DNA from: Youngiibacter multivorans
GTDB taxonomy: Bacteria > Bacillota > Clostridia > Clostridiales > Clostridiaceae
Assembly: GCF_017873395.1 (NCBI RefSeq)
Contig: NZ_JAGGKC010000011.1
Span: 50,473-114,472, forward strand
DNA: 64,000 nt
Direction: 5' to 3'
Position numbers and translations under genes: made by a program. The notes under the pieces are model-generated. The model saw only the letters and a program-made list of their open reading frames with translations, was not told the DNA's origin and did no database searches. Below are positions 23,939-36,545 of this stretch, piece by piece (the stretch's first letter is position 1; the number at the start of each line of letters is the position of its first letter).

Positions 23939-25160
23939 AATCTCTTATGCCTTTATTGTGGTAACGACGCCTGAACCTACGGTCCTTCCGCCTTCCCTTA
24001 TAGCAAACCTGAGTCCCTCATCCATTGCGATCGGTGTGATCAGCTCAACATTCATGTCGATGTGGTCTCCAGGCATTACCATTTCCATTCCGTCAGGCAG
24101 CTTTATGCTTCCTGTTACGTCTGTGGTTCTGAAGTAGAACTGTGGCCTGTATCCGTCAAAGAACGGTGTATGCCTTCCGCCTTCTTCTTTCTTAAGTACG
24201 TATACCTGTCCTACGAACTTTGTGTGTGGCTTTACTGTTCCTGGCTTTGCAAGAACCTGGCCTCTTTCGATTTCAGATCTCTGTACTCCTCTAAGCAGTG
24301 CTCCTATGTTGTCGCCTGCCTGTGCGGAATCAAGAAGCTTTCTGAACATCTCCACGCCTGTGCAGACGGTCTTCTTCTTCTCCTCTGAAAGTCCTACTAT
24401 CTCAACTTCGTCGCCTACCTTGAGTATTCCGCTCTCAACTCTTCCTGTTGCAACGGTTCCTCTTCCTGTGATCGTGAATACGTCCTCTACAGGCATAAGG
24501 AATGGCTTCTCTACGTTTCTTACCGGTGTAGGTATGTAGCTGTCTACTGCATCCATGAGGTCATTGATGCACTTTGTTGCTACTGGATCATCTGGGTTCT
24601 CAAGTGCCTTGAGTGCTGATCCTGCTATGATCGGTGTGTCATCGCCAGGGAAATCGTACTCGTCAAGCAGCTCTCTTACTTCCATCTCTACAAGCTCAAG
24701 AAGCTCTGCGTCATCTACCATGTCTGCCTTGTTGAGGAATACTACTATGTAGTTAACTCCAACTCTTGACGCAAGGAGTATGTGCTCCCTTGTCTGTGGC
24801 ATCGGGCCGTCTGCTGCTGATACGACTAGGATCGCTCCGTCCATCTGTGCAGCTCCTGTGATCATGTTCTTGACATAGTCAGCATGGCCTGGGCAGTCAA
24901 CATGCGCATAGTGCCTGTTGTCGGTCTCATACTCAACGTGTGCCGTGTTGATTGTGATTCCTCTTTCCTTTTCCTCTGGTGCCTTGTCTATCTCGTCATA
25001 CTTTGTTGCCTGTGCAAATCCCTTCTTTGACAGTACTGTCGTTATTGCCGCTGTAAGGGTGGTCTTGCCGTGGTCGACGTGACCTATGGTTCCGATATTT
25101 ACATGAGGCTTGTTTCTCTCGAATTTTGCTTTTGCCATTCTTTGTTGATCCTCCTTGATA
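23939..25160 (-). repeat. tuf direct repeat, copy 1
   Basis: A block of 1,222 bp, including the whole tuf gene, its ribosome site and a few flanking bases, that matches 41044-42265 in every segment compared, in the same orientation and 17,105 bp apart. The sequences diverge immediately outside these limits. Homogenisation by gene conversion is the usual cause. Confidence 0.9.
23945..25138 (-). CDS. tuf: Elongation factor Tu (copy 1, str operon)
   Basis: Delivers aminoacyl-tRNA to the ribosome as a GTP complex. 397 residues with GTPase motifs GHVDHGKTTLT, DCPGHADYVK and NKADMVDD in domain 1, then beta-barrel domains 2 and 3. The protein is identical to the copy at 41050. It is the last gene of the str operon, 41 bp after fusA, the ancestral location. 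Confidence 0.98.
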   Translation of the reverse strand: MAKAKFERNKPHVNIGTIGHVDHGKTTLTAAITTVLSKKGFAQATKYDEIDKAPEEKERGITINTAHVEYETDNRHYAHVDCPGHADYVKNMITGAAQMDGAILVVSAADGPMPQTREHILLASRVGVNYIVVFLNKADMVDDAELLELVEMEVRELLDEYDFPGDDTPIIAGSALKALENPDDPVATKCINDLMDAVDSYIPTPVRNVEKPFLMPVEDVFTITGRGTVATGRVESGILKVGDEVEIVGLSEEKKKTVCTGVEMFRKLLDSAQAGDNIGALLRGVQRSEIERGQVLAKPGTVKPHTKFVGQVYVLKKEEGGRHTPFFDGYRPQFYFRTTDVTGSIKLPDGMEMVMPGDHIDMNVELITPIAMDEGLRFAIREGGRTVGSGVVTTIKA

Positions 25161-25179
25161 ATTGAATTTATATCACGAA

Positions 25180-27255
25180 CTATTTATCTGCGTTTCTCTT
25201 GCCTGCGATCTGCTCCTGGATGTTCTTAGGAACATAATCGTAGTGATCGAACTCCATGGCGTATACTCCTCTACCCTGTGTCTTTGACCTTAAGGTAGTT
25301 GAATATCCGAACATGTCGGAAAGTGGAACGTGAGCTCTGACAACCTTGGCTCCTGCCCTGTCGTCCATGCCTTCGATCCTTCCTCTCCTTGAGTTGAGGT
25401 CACCTATGACGTCTCCCATGTACTCTTCAGGAACTGTGACCTCGACCTTCATTATAGGCTCGAGTATCGCAGGGTCTGCCTTTGCCATAGCATTCTTGAA
25501 CGCCATGGATCCGGCTATCTTGAAGGCCATTTCTGATGAGTCGACATCGTGGTAGGATCCTTCGATGAGCCTTACCTTGAAGTTAAGAACCGGGAATCCG
25601 GCTACGACACCAGACTTGCAGGCTTCCCTGATACCCTGGTCAACTGCAGGTATGTACTCTCTTGGAATTGTTCCACCTACGACAGCGTTCTCAAATATGT
25701 ATTCGCCTTCGTTAGGGATCATTTCTATTATAGCGTGTCCATACTGTCCGCGTCCGCCAGACTGCCTTACGAACTTACCTTCAGCAGTAACCTGCTTTCT
25801 GATAGTCTCCTTGTATGCAACCTGTGGCGCACCGACTGTACACTCAACCTTGAATTCTCTCTGGAGTCTGTCGACGATGATTTCGAGATGGAGTTCACCC
25901 ATTCCCGCTATGATCACCTGACCTGTCTCGTGGTCTGTCCATGTCTTGAAAGTCGGGTCCTCTTCGGCAAGCTTCGCAAGCGCGAGTCCCATCTTCTCCT
26001 GGGCAGCCTTGGTATTTGGTTCGATAGCGACGTTTATGACCGGCTCCGGGAATACCATTGTCTCAAGGATGATAGGATCAGTATCAACTGAAAGAGTATC
26101 TCCTGTAGTGGTATCCTTGAGTCCGACAACTGCGCCGATATCTCCAGCTCTGAGCTCAGTGATCTCCTGCCTGTGGTTGGCGTGCATCTTCACAAGTCTT
26201 CCGATTCTTTCCTTCTTGCCGCCCTTTGTCGTGTTGATGACATAGGAACCTGAAGTCATGACACCTGAATATATTCTTGTGAAAGCAAGCTTTCCTACGA
26301 ACGGGTCAGTAGCTATCTTGAATGCAAGAGCAGACATCGGAGCATCGTCTGATGCCGGTCTTTCCTCTTCTTCTCCATCGAGGTTGGTACCTACGACAGG
26401 AGGGATGTCAACTGGTGACGGCAGGTAGTCAACTACCGCGTCAATCATTTCCTGTACTCCCTTGTTCTTGTATGAGGATCCGCAGATTACAGGAACGATC
26501 TTGTTTGCAATTACGCCCTTTCTGAGAGCTGACTTGATTTCCTCAACAGTGAATTCTTCACCTTCGAGGTACTTCATTGTAAGTTCTTCATCAAGATCAG
26601 CAACAGCCTCTATGAGGATTGTCCTGTATTCATTAGCCTGGTCTACAAGGTTTGCAGGGATCGGTCCCTTTTCGATCTCTTTTCCGAGGTCGTCAAGATG
26701 TACGATTCCTTCCATGGTAACGAGGTCTACGAGACCCTTGAAGCCTCCCTCCTCGCCTATTGGAATCTGTATTGGAACGACGTTGGCTCTGAGCCTGTCC
26801 TTCATAGTCTTTATGCAATTGAAGAAGTTGGCGCCGGTGGCGTCCATCTTGTTTACATAAACGACTCTTGGAACGCCGTACTTGTCGGCCTGTCTCCAAA
26901 CTGTTTCTGTCTGGGGCTCAACGCCTGACTTGGCATCGAGTACTGTCACCGCTCCGTCGAGGACCCTTAGGGATCTCTCAACTTCTACAGTGAAGTCTAC
27001 GTGGCCTGGAGTGTCGATGATATTTATGATATGTCCATTCCACTCTGCCTGAGTAGCAGCTGAAGTAATGGTTATTCCTCTTTCTTTCTCCTGAGCCATC
27101 CAGTCCATCTGAGACTCACCCTCGTGGGTTTCTCCGATCTTATGTGTCTTTCCTGTATAGAAAAGAATACGCTCAGTCGTAGTTGTCTTTCCAGCGTCAA
27201 TATGTGCCATTATCCCTATATTACGGAATTTCTCCAAAGGGAACTGTCTTGCCAC
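25180..27255 (-). CDS. fusA: Elongation factor G
   Basis: GTPase that drives translocation and, with RRF, ribosome recycling. 691 residues. G-domain motifs AHIDAGKTTTTERIL, DTPGHVDF and NKMDATGA are near the N-terminus, with domains II-V following. The region where fusidic-acid resistance changes arise in other species shows no obvious alteration. Between rpsG and tuf in the str operon. Confidence 0.98.
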   Translation of the reverse strand: MARQFPLEKFRNIGIMAHIDAGKTTTTERILFYTGKTHKIGETHEGESQMDWMAQEKERGITITSAATQAEWNGHIINIIDTPGHVDFTVEVERSLRVLDGAVTVLDAKSGVEPQTETVWRQADKYGVPRVVYVNKMDATGANFFNCIKTMKDRLRANVVPIQIPIGEEGGFKGLVDLVTMEGIVHLDDLGKEIEKGPIPANLVDQANEYRTILIEAVADLDEELTMKYLEGEEFTVEEIKSALRKGVIANKIVPVICGSSYKNKGVQEMIDAVVDYLPSPVDIPPVVGTNLDGEEEERPASDDAPMSALAFKIATDPFVGKLAFTRIYSGVMTSGSYVINTTKGGKKERIGRLVKMHANHRQEITELRAGDIGAVVGLKDTTTGDTLSVDTDPIILETMVFPEPVINVAIEPNTKAAQEKMGLALAKLAEEDPTFKTWTDHETGQVIIAGMGELHLEIIVDRLQREFKVECTVGAPQVAYKETIRKQVTAEGKFVRQSGGRGQYGHAIIEMIPNEGEYIFENAVVGGTIPREYIPAVDQGIREACKSGVVAGFPVLNFKVRLIEGSYHDVDSSEMAFKIAGSMAFKNAMAKADPAILEPIMKVEVTVPEEYMGDVIGDLNSRRGRIEGMDDRAGAKVVRAHVPLSDMFGYSTTLRSKTQGRGVYAMEFDHYDYVPKNIQEQIAGKRNADK

Positions 27256-27329
27256 ACGGACTCCTCCTCTCGTTGTTAAATTACAGGAAACTGTCCCAGC
27301 TTATACGCCAAAACAGTTTCTTGCGGATA

Positions 27330-27800
27330 TTAGTATCTGTAGTGAGCGAACGCCTTGTTAGCTTCCGCCATCCTGTGTGTGTCTTCTCTCTTCTTGACAG
27401 CAGTTCCTGTGTTGTTCGCAGCATCCATCAGCTCTCCAGCCAATCTCTCTCTTGCGTACTTCTCAGATCTCTTGTCAACAGCAAGAAGCAGCCATCTGAG
27501 TCCTAGAGTCTGCCTTCTTTCCGGCCTGACCTCTATTGGAACCTGATAGTTGGATCCGCCTATTCTCCTGGACTTTACTTCGAGAAGCGGCATTACATTT
27601 GTCATCGCTGCCTCGAATACGGAAACTGGGTCGTTTCCTGTCTTTGCCTGGATTATTTCGAATGCTCCGTATACTATCGTCTGAGCCACGCCCTTCTTAC
27701 CATCGTCCATGACGTTGTTGATGAGCTTTGTAACTACTTTCGAATTGTAAACCGGATCAGGCAGTACATCTCTTTTTGCAATAAAACCTTTCCTTGGCAC
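27330..27800 (-). CDS. rpsG: 30S ribosomal protein S7
   Basis: S7 nucleates assembly of the 30S head; in enterobacteria it represses the str operon. The 156-residue frame begins MPRKGFIAKRDVLPDPVYNS and has the usual beta-hairpin and C-terminal tail (HRMAEANKAFAHYRY). It follows rpsL with a 136-bp spacer and precedes fusA by 74 bp. Confidence 0.98.
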   Translation of the reverse strand: MPRKGFIAKRDVLPDPVYNSKVVTKLINNVMDDGKKGVAQTIVYGAFEIIQAKTGNDPVSVFEAAMTNVMPLLEVKSRRIGGSNYQVPIEVRPERRQTLGLRWLLLAVDKRSEKYARERLAGELMDAANNTGTAVKKREDTHRMAEANKAFAHYRY

Positions 27801-27936
27801 TTTTCTTCCCTCCTTAACAATTATCGATTAATTCATCGGTACTCGGTATGCTATACCGCAAAGCGCTCTATTTTTATATATATCTGAATGAAAAATCTTT
27901 CCCATCTGATTCATAAAAACACAGCACTGACTGATG

Positions 27937-28317
27937 CTACTTCTTGACCTTAGGCCTCTTAGCACCATACTTGGATCTTGACTGCAGCCTGCCTGTGACA
28001 CCTGCGCTGTCGAGTGCTCCTCTGACAATGTGGTACCTTACACCAGGAAGGTCCTTGACTCTTCCACCCCTTATGAGAACAACGCTGTGCTCCTGAAGGT
28101 TGTGTCCTACTCCACCGATATAGGCTGTAACCTCATATCCGTTAACAAGTCTTACCCTGGCGATCTTTCTGAGCGCTGAGTTTGGCTTCTTAGGAGTAGT
28201 TGTCTTGACTACTGTGCAGACTCCTCTTTTCTGAGGGGACTCCTTTAGAGCTGGAGAATTAGTCTTATAGACTGCTGTCTCTCTGCCCTTCCTTACTAGC
28301 TGGTTAATAGTTGGCAT
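27937..28317 (-). CDS. rpsL: 30S ribosomal protein S12
   Basis: S12 sits at the decoding centre. The 126-residue frame begins MPTINQLVRKGRETAVYKT. The TTTPKKPNSALRK loop and the LPGVRYH loop, where streptomycin-resistance changes occur, are wild type. First gene of the str operon, with a strong promoter at 28459-28487 and a leader of about 135 nt. Confidence 0.98.
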   Translation of the reverse strand: MPTINQLVRKGRETAVYKTNSPALKESPQKRGVCTVVKTTTPKKPNSALRKIARVRLVNGYEVTAYIGGVGHNLQEHSVVLIRGGRVKDLPGVRYHIVRGALDSAGVTGRLQSRSKYGAKRPKVKK

Positions 28318-28408
28318 TTTTTCACCTCCGTGTGTCTTTATGAAACATATCTATATGGGTTAATAGATACCTTAGCAACACCCTTTTACGGGCTTCGTGG
28401 GATATGGC

Positions 28409-28435
28409 CGGTGCTTTGGATGATCCAAAACACCG
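28409..28435 (-). promoter_or_regulatory. Hairpin in the rpsL leader
   Basis: Thirteen-base arms (CGGTGCTTTGGAT and a near-complement ending CACCG, on the plus strand) fold almost completely, in the 5' leader between the str promoter and rpsL. No U-tract follows. It may be a regulatory structure for the str operon; no family was assigned. Confidence 0.5.
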
Positions 28436-28458
28436 TTCCTTTAAATCACACAAATTTT

Positions 28459-28487
28459 ATTTTACCAAAATCAGGGGTATGTGTCAA
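28459..28487 (-). promoter_or_regulatory. Sigma-A promoter of the str operon
   Basis: Minus strand TTGACA (28482-28487), 17 bases, TAAAAT (28459-28464). The -35 box lies inside the inverted repeat GTGTCAA-N4-TTGACAC (28481-28498) that begins at the rpoC stop codon. This is a very strong match. Confidence 0.85.
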
Positions 28488-28497
28488 CAAATTGACA

Positions 28498-31400
28498 CTA
28501 ATCCTCTATGATCTCTTCTTCTTCCTCATGCTTGTCAACAGCAAGGTCATTGTCGGTACTAAGCTTTATGGCATTGTACCTGGTCATTCCGGTACCGGCT
28601 GGTATCAGCTTTCCTATTATGACGTTCTCCTTGAGTCCGAGCAGCGGATCTATCTTTCCCTTTATTGCCGCATCAGTCAGAACCCTTGTGGTTTCCTGGA
28701 AAGATGCCGCAGAGAGGAATGAATCTGTTGCAAGAGATGCCTTAGTTATACCCAGCAGCACCTGTTCGCCTTCCGCTTCCTTGAGCCCAAGCTCCTTTAC
28801 CCTGTTGTTTTCAATTATGAAGTCGAATATGTCAATGAGAACTCCCGGCAGAAGCTCGGTGTCATTGGCTTCAGTAATCTTGACCTTTCTCGTCATCTGT
28901 CTTACGACAACCTCGAGATGCTTGTCATTGATGTCAACACCCTGCAGCCTGTATACCTTCTGTACTTCTGAAAGAAGATATTCCCTGACGCCTTCTACTC
29001 CCTTAATCCTCATTATGTCATGCGGATTGATGGATCCTTCAGTAAGCGCATCACCGGCTCCAACCACCATTCCGTCCGAAACCTTTATTCTGGATCCGAA
29101 TGGTATGTCGTAGCTGAATTCCTCGCCAGTTTCAGCAAGCACATGTACAGTCCTCTTTTTCTTGGTTTCCTCAAGTCTTACGCTGCCGCCGATATCGGTG
29201 ACAACCGCAAGTCCCTTTGGCTTTCTTGCCTCAAAGAGCTCTTCGACTCTGGGAAGACCCTGGGTTATGTCGGCTCCGGCAACTCCGCCTGTATGGAATG
29301 TTCTCATAGTAAGCTGTGTTCCCGGCTCTCCTATACTCTGCGCAGCGATGATGCCCACAGCCTCGCCGATGTTGATCTGGCTTGCAGTTGCCATGTTCAT
29401 GCCGTAGCACTTGGCACATACGCCGACCTTAGTCTGGCAGGTGTATACCGACCTGATCTTGACCTTCTTGATTCCAAGGCCATCGATCTTCTCCGCCATG
29501 AGCGGCTCGATGTACTCGCCCTCATGCACCAGGATTTCTCCCGTTTCAGGATGGACGATGTCCTGCATGGTGAATCTTCCTGTAAGTCTTTCCCTAAGTG
29601 TCTCGATGATATCACCGGCTTCGGTTATCGCCTCCATCACCAGGCCTTCAGTGGTTCCGCAGTCCTCTTCCCTGACTATTACTTCCTGTGATACGTCTAC
29701 AAGTCTCCTGGTAAGGTATCCTGAGTCAGCTGTCTTAAGGGCGGTATCCGCATTACCCTTTCTTGCTCCATGAGTGGATATGAAGTACTCGAGGACGTCA
29801 AGTCCTTCTCTGAAGGATGCCCTGATCGGTCTTTCGACGATCTTTCCTGACGGGTTGGCCATAAGTCCTCTCATTCCCGCCAGCTGCTTGATCTGCGATT
29901 TCGATCCTCTCGCACCTGAGTCAGCCATCATGAATATCGGGTTGTATCTGTCAAGGGATTCCATAAGGGCATCAGCAACCTCATCAGTTGTCTTTGTCCA
30001 CTTCTCGATAACCCTGTTGTATCTTTCCTCTTCCGAGATGAGTCCTCTCTTGAACATCTTCTCTATCTTGTCTACCGTTTCATCAGCTTCCTTAAGAAGA
30101 ACATACTTCTTCTCAGGAACTATCATGTCCGCAACCGCGACCGTGATGGCTCCGACAGTTGAATAATGGTATCCAAGGGCCTTTATGTCATCAAGCATTA
30201 TTGAAGTCAGTGTAGGACCATGCTTGATGTAGCATTTGTCAACTATCTTTCCAAGCTTCTTCTTGTCTACCAGGAAGTCAATTTCCAGCATGAACAGGTT
30301 CGCTTCATCAGTCCTGTCCACAAATCCCAGGTCCTGCGGTATTGACTCATTGAATATGAGCTTTCCTACCGTAGTCTTGATTATCTCTGTCCTCTCCACA
30401 CCGTCAACGACCTTTGAAAGTCGTACCTTGACAGGCTCCTGGAGTGTTACAGCCTTTACCTGGTATGCCATCAGGGCTTCTTCTTTCGATGTGTAAAGCT
30501 TGTCGAAGCCATCATTGGATGGTCTCTCCATTGTCAGGTAGTAGGATCCTAGGACCATATCCTGAGATGGAACCGAAACCGGCTTTCCGTCAGAAGGCTT
30601 CAATATGTTACCGGATGCAAGCATCAGGAACCTTGCTTCAGCCTGTGCCTCCATTGACAGTGGAACGTGGACGGCCATCTGGTCTCCATCGAAGTCAGCA
30701 TTGTACGCTGTACAGACGAGAGGATGGAGCTTAAGCGCCCTTCCTTCAACCAGTACCGGCTGGAATGCCTGAATTCCAAGTCTATGCAGTGTAGGTGCTC
30801 GGTTAAGGAGAACCGGATGGTCAGTTATGACCTCTTCAAGGATATCCCAGACCTGTGGCTGGACCCTCTCTACCATTCTCTTCGCGCTCTTTATGTTGTG
30901 TGCGGTTCCGTTTGCAACCAGCTTCTTCATTACGAAAGGCTTGAACAGCTCAAGCGCCATCTCCTTGGGGAGACCGCACTGGTACATCTTCAGCTCAGGA
31001 CCGACGACGATAACCGATCTTCCTGAATAGTCGACACGCTTTCCAAGGAGGTTCTGCCTGAATCTTCCCTGCTTTCCCTTCAGCATGTCGGAAAGGGACT
31101 TTAACGGCCTGTTTCCAGGACCTGTTACCGGTCTTCCTCTTCTGCCGTTGTCAATCAGCGCATCCACTGCTTCCTGCAGCATCCTCTTCTCGTTCCTTAC
31201 AATGATGTCAGGTGCACCGAGGTCAAGGAGCTTCTTCAGCCTGTTGTTCCTGTTTATGACCCTTCTGTACAGGTCGTTGAGGTCGGAGGTTGCGAACCTT
31301 CCGCCGTCGAGCTGCACCATTGGCCTTATGTCAGGCGGTATTACCGGAATGACATCAATGATCATCCATTCAGGCCTGTTTCCGGATTTTCTGAAGGACT

Positions 31401-32040
31401 CGATTACCTCAAGCCTTCTTATTATCCTGACCCTTTTCTGACCGGTTGCATTCTTGAGATCTTCCTTGAGTTCCTTTGAGGATTTCTCAAGGTCGATTTC
31501 AGCAAGGAGAGCCTTTATAGCTTCAGCTCCCATCTTGGCTGTGAAGGAGTATTCTCCCTCCTGCTCCACCATGTCCCTGTATTCCTTCTCCGTGAGCACC
31601 TGCTTCTTCATGAAGGTGGTGTTCTTCGGGTCAAGTACTACGTATGAGGCAAAGTAAAGTATCTTCTCGAGTGACCTCGGGCTCATGTCGAGGATGAGTC
31701 CCATCCTCGAAGGTATGCCCTTGAAGTACCAGATGTGTGAGACAGGAGCTGCAAGCTCTATGTGCCCCATCCTCTCTCTTCTTACCTTGGCCTTAGTGAC
31801 CTCGACTCCGCATCTGTCGCATATTATGCCCTTGTATCTTACTCTCTTGTATTTACCGCAGTGGCACTCCCAATCCTTCATAGGCCCGAATATTCTTTCG
31901 CAGAACAGTCCGTCCCTTTCCGGCTTGAGGGTCCTGTAGTTTATGGTCTCCGGCTTCTTAACCTCGCCCCTTGACCAGCCCCTGATCTCCTCAGGAGATG
32001 CCAGGCCAATCTGCAGCGCATCAAAGTTGTTTAATTCCAT
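28498..32040 (-). CDS. rpoC: DNA-directed RNA polymerase subunit beta'
   Basis: Catalytic subunit with the active-site magnesium loop NADFDGD (about residue 450), the N-terminal zinc finger (CHCGKYKRVRYKG, CDRC) and the trigger loop (TADSGYLTRRLVDVSQ). The start at 32040 (1,180 residues, MELNNFDALQIG) follows GGAGGGAGGA by nine bases; an upstream TTG frame covers that site and is rejected. It lies 21 bp after rpoB. It lacks the large insertions seen in some other phyla. Confidence 0.98.
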   Translation of the reverse strand: MELNNFDALQIGLASPEEIRGWSRGEVKKPETINYRTLKPERDGLFCERIFGPMKDWECHCGKYKRVRYKGIICDRCGVEVTKAKVRRERMGHIELAAPVSHIWYFKGIPSRMGLILDMSPRSLEKILYFASYVVLDPKNTTFMKKQVLTEKEYRDMVEQEGEYSFTAKMGAEAIKALLAEIDLEKSSKELKEDLKNATGQKRVRIIRRLEVIESFRKSGNRPEWMIIDVIPVIPPDIRPMVQLDGGRFATSDLNDLYRRVINRNNRLKKLLDLGAPDIIVRNEKRMLQEAVDALIDNGRRGRPVTGPGNRPLKSLSDMLKGKQGRFRQNLLGKRVDYSGRSVIVVGPELKMYQCGLPKEMALELFKPFVMKKLVANGTAHNIKSAKRMVERVQPQVWDILEEVITDHPVLLNRAPTLHRLGIQAFQPVLVEGRALKLHPLVCTAYNADFDGDQMAVHVPLSMEAQAEARFLMLASGNILKPSDGKPVSVPSQDMVLGSYYLTMERPSNDGFDKLYTSKEEALMAYQVKAVTLQEPVKVRLSKVVDGVERTEIIKTTVGKLIFNESIPQDLGFVDRTDEANLFMLEIDFLVDKKKLGKIVDKCYIKHGPTLTSIMLDDIKALGYHYSTVGAITVAVADMIVPEKKYVLLKEADETVDKIEKMFKRGLISEEERYNRVIEKWTKTTDEVADALMESLDRYNPIFMMADSGARGSKSQIKQLAGMRGLMANPSGKIVERPIRASFREGLDVLEYFISTHGARKGNADTALKTADSGYLTRRLVDVSQEVIVREEDCGTTEGLVMEAITEAGDIIETLRERLTGRFTMQDIVHPETGEILVHEGEYIEPLMAEKIDGLGIKKVKIRSVYTCQTKVGVCAKCYGMNMATASQINIGEAVGIIAAQSIGEPGTQLTMRTFHTGGVAGADITQGLPRVEELFEARKPKGLAVVTDIGGSVRLEETKKKRTVHVLAETGEEFSYDIPFGSRIKVSDGMVVGAGDALTEGSINPHDIMRIKGVEGVREYLLSEVQKVYRLQGVDINDKHLEVVVRQMTRKVKITEANDTELLPGVLIDIFDFIIENNRVKELGLKEAEGEQVLLGITKASLATDSFLSAASFQETTRVLTDAAIKGKIDPLLGLKENVIIGKLIPAGTGMTRYNAIKLSTDNDLAVDKHEEEEEIIED

Positions 32041-32061
32041 AAAGGGTTGTCCTCCCTCCAA

Positions 32062-35742
<3,681 letters not shown>

Positions 35743-35918
35743 TAGCATTCACCCCTCAAAAAACTAAAAATGCCCAAAAAGACGCAAGTTCCCTAGGGAC
35801 TTTGTCTCTTGGATTCAACCGATTAGAAACGTATGGGACATTGCAAAAAATCAGCGACTTTCGCAAAAATCCCCATTTAATATTTTAACCTTCTTTTCTC
35901 TCTATTACAAGAGTACAA
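35743..35918 (-). promoter_or_regulatory. Leader of the rpoBC transcript
   Basis: About 175 nt between the predicted start (about 35918) and the rpoB ATG, AT-rich, with one near-palindrome AGTTCCCTAGGGACT at about 35787-35801. No open frame of note. With the promoter and the terminator further right, this accounts for the 336-bp gap between rpoB and the yccF-type gene. Confidence 0.45.
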
Positions 35919-35924
35919 TTAAGT

Positions 35925-35953
35925 ATATTATCACAATATTAACAACTAGTCAA
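35925..35953 (-). promoter_or_regulatory. Promoter of rpoB-rpoC
   Basis: Minus strand TTGACT (35948-35953), 17 bases, TAATAT (35925-35930). Located after the terminator of the upstream gene pair, so rpoBC is transcribed separately from rplJL. Confidence 0.78.
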
Positions 35954-36024
35954 CGAATTAGACCAGAATTTAGTTAAAAATATTGTCTGACAATTTGTAT
36001 TCCTTTGAGAACGATACGCAAAGG

Positions 36025-36051
36025 AATAGAGACCCTCTAAAGGTCTCTATT
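36025..36051 (-). terminator. Terminator after the YccF-type gene
   Basis: AATAGAGACC-N7-GGTCTCTATT, 10-bp perfect stem, 28 bp after the stop codon. The downstream U-tract is short, so efficiency is uncertain. Confidence 0.7.
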
Positions 36052-36078
36052 TAACCAATTATGAACCTTGTGTGAATG

Positions 36079-36474
36079 TCATCGCCGTCTATCCCAATCT
36101 TTGCTCCTGCTCTTGACAATCCTTGCACCAAAGGGCATCAGAGACAGCTTAGCCATCTTGAAGCTCTGTAATCCGAATGGTATTCCGATTATCGTAATGC
36201 AGAATGCCACCCCTATGAGCGCATTCAGTATGAACAGCTCGAAGCCTCCGAAGAATATCCAGATTATATTCAGGATTAGGCTTCCCAGTCCCACTCCGTC
36301 GAAGGATACATCCCTTCCGAACGGAAACAGCTGAAGGTCTGCCATCTTGAAACACTGAAGGCCTATAGGTATACCGATTATGGTAAGGCACCACAGGACT
36401 CCTACAACAAACCAGCCTATGGCAGGTATGAAGCCGCCGAAAATGATCCATATCAAATTGCCAAGAATACTCAT
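36079..36474 (-). CDS. YccF-domain membrane protein
   Basis: 131 residues with two internal copies of a YccF-type unit: FGGFIPAIGWFVVGVLWCLT-like hydrophobic stretches, each followed by a motif of the kind GIPIGLQCFKMADLQLFPFG or GIPFGLQSFKMAKLSLMPFG. Predicted to span the cytoplasmic membrane about four times. The start at 36474 follows AGGGGGT by eight bases. The function of YccF proteins is not known. It lies 71 bp after a methyltransferase gene and ends at a terminator before the rpoB promoter. Confidence 0.8.
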   Translation of the reverse strand: MSILGNLIWIIFGGFIPAIGWFVVGVLWCLTIIGIPIGLQCFKMADLQLFPFGRDVSFDGVGLGSLILNIIWIFFGGFELFILNALIGVAFCITIIGIPFGLQSFKMAKLSLMPFGARIVKSRSKDWDRRR

Positions 36475-36545
36475 GCAATCCACCCCCTCGACAACAATAT
36501 ATGGGATGAACATTGAAATCTGATTAACTTGAAGCCAAATGCCCC

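Noticed and set aside
24062..24388. Plus-strand frames repeated identically at 41167-41493
   Set aside because: They appear twice only because the tuf genes are duplicated; they are shadows of EF-Tu.
28481..28498. GTGTCAA inverted repeat as an rpoC terminator
   Set aside because: The stem is only 7 bp, AT-rich, and no U-tract follows; the segment is better explained as part of the str promoter.
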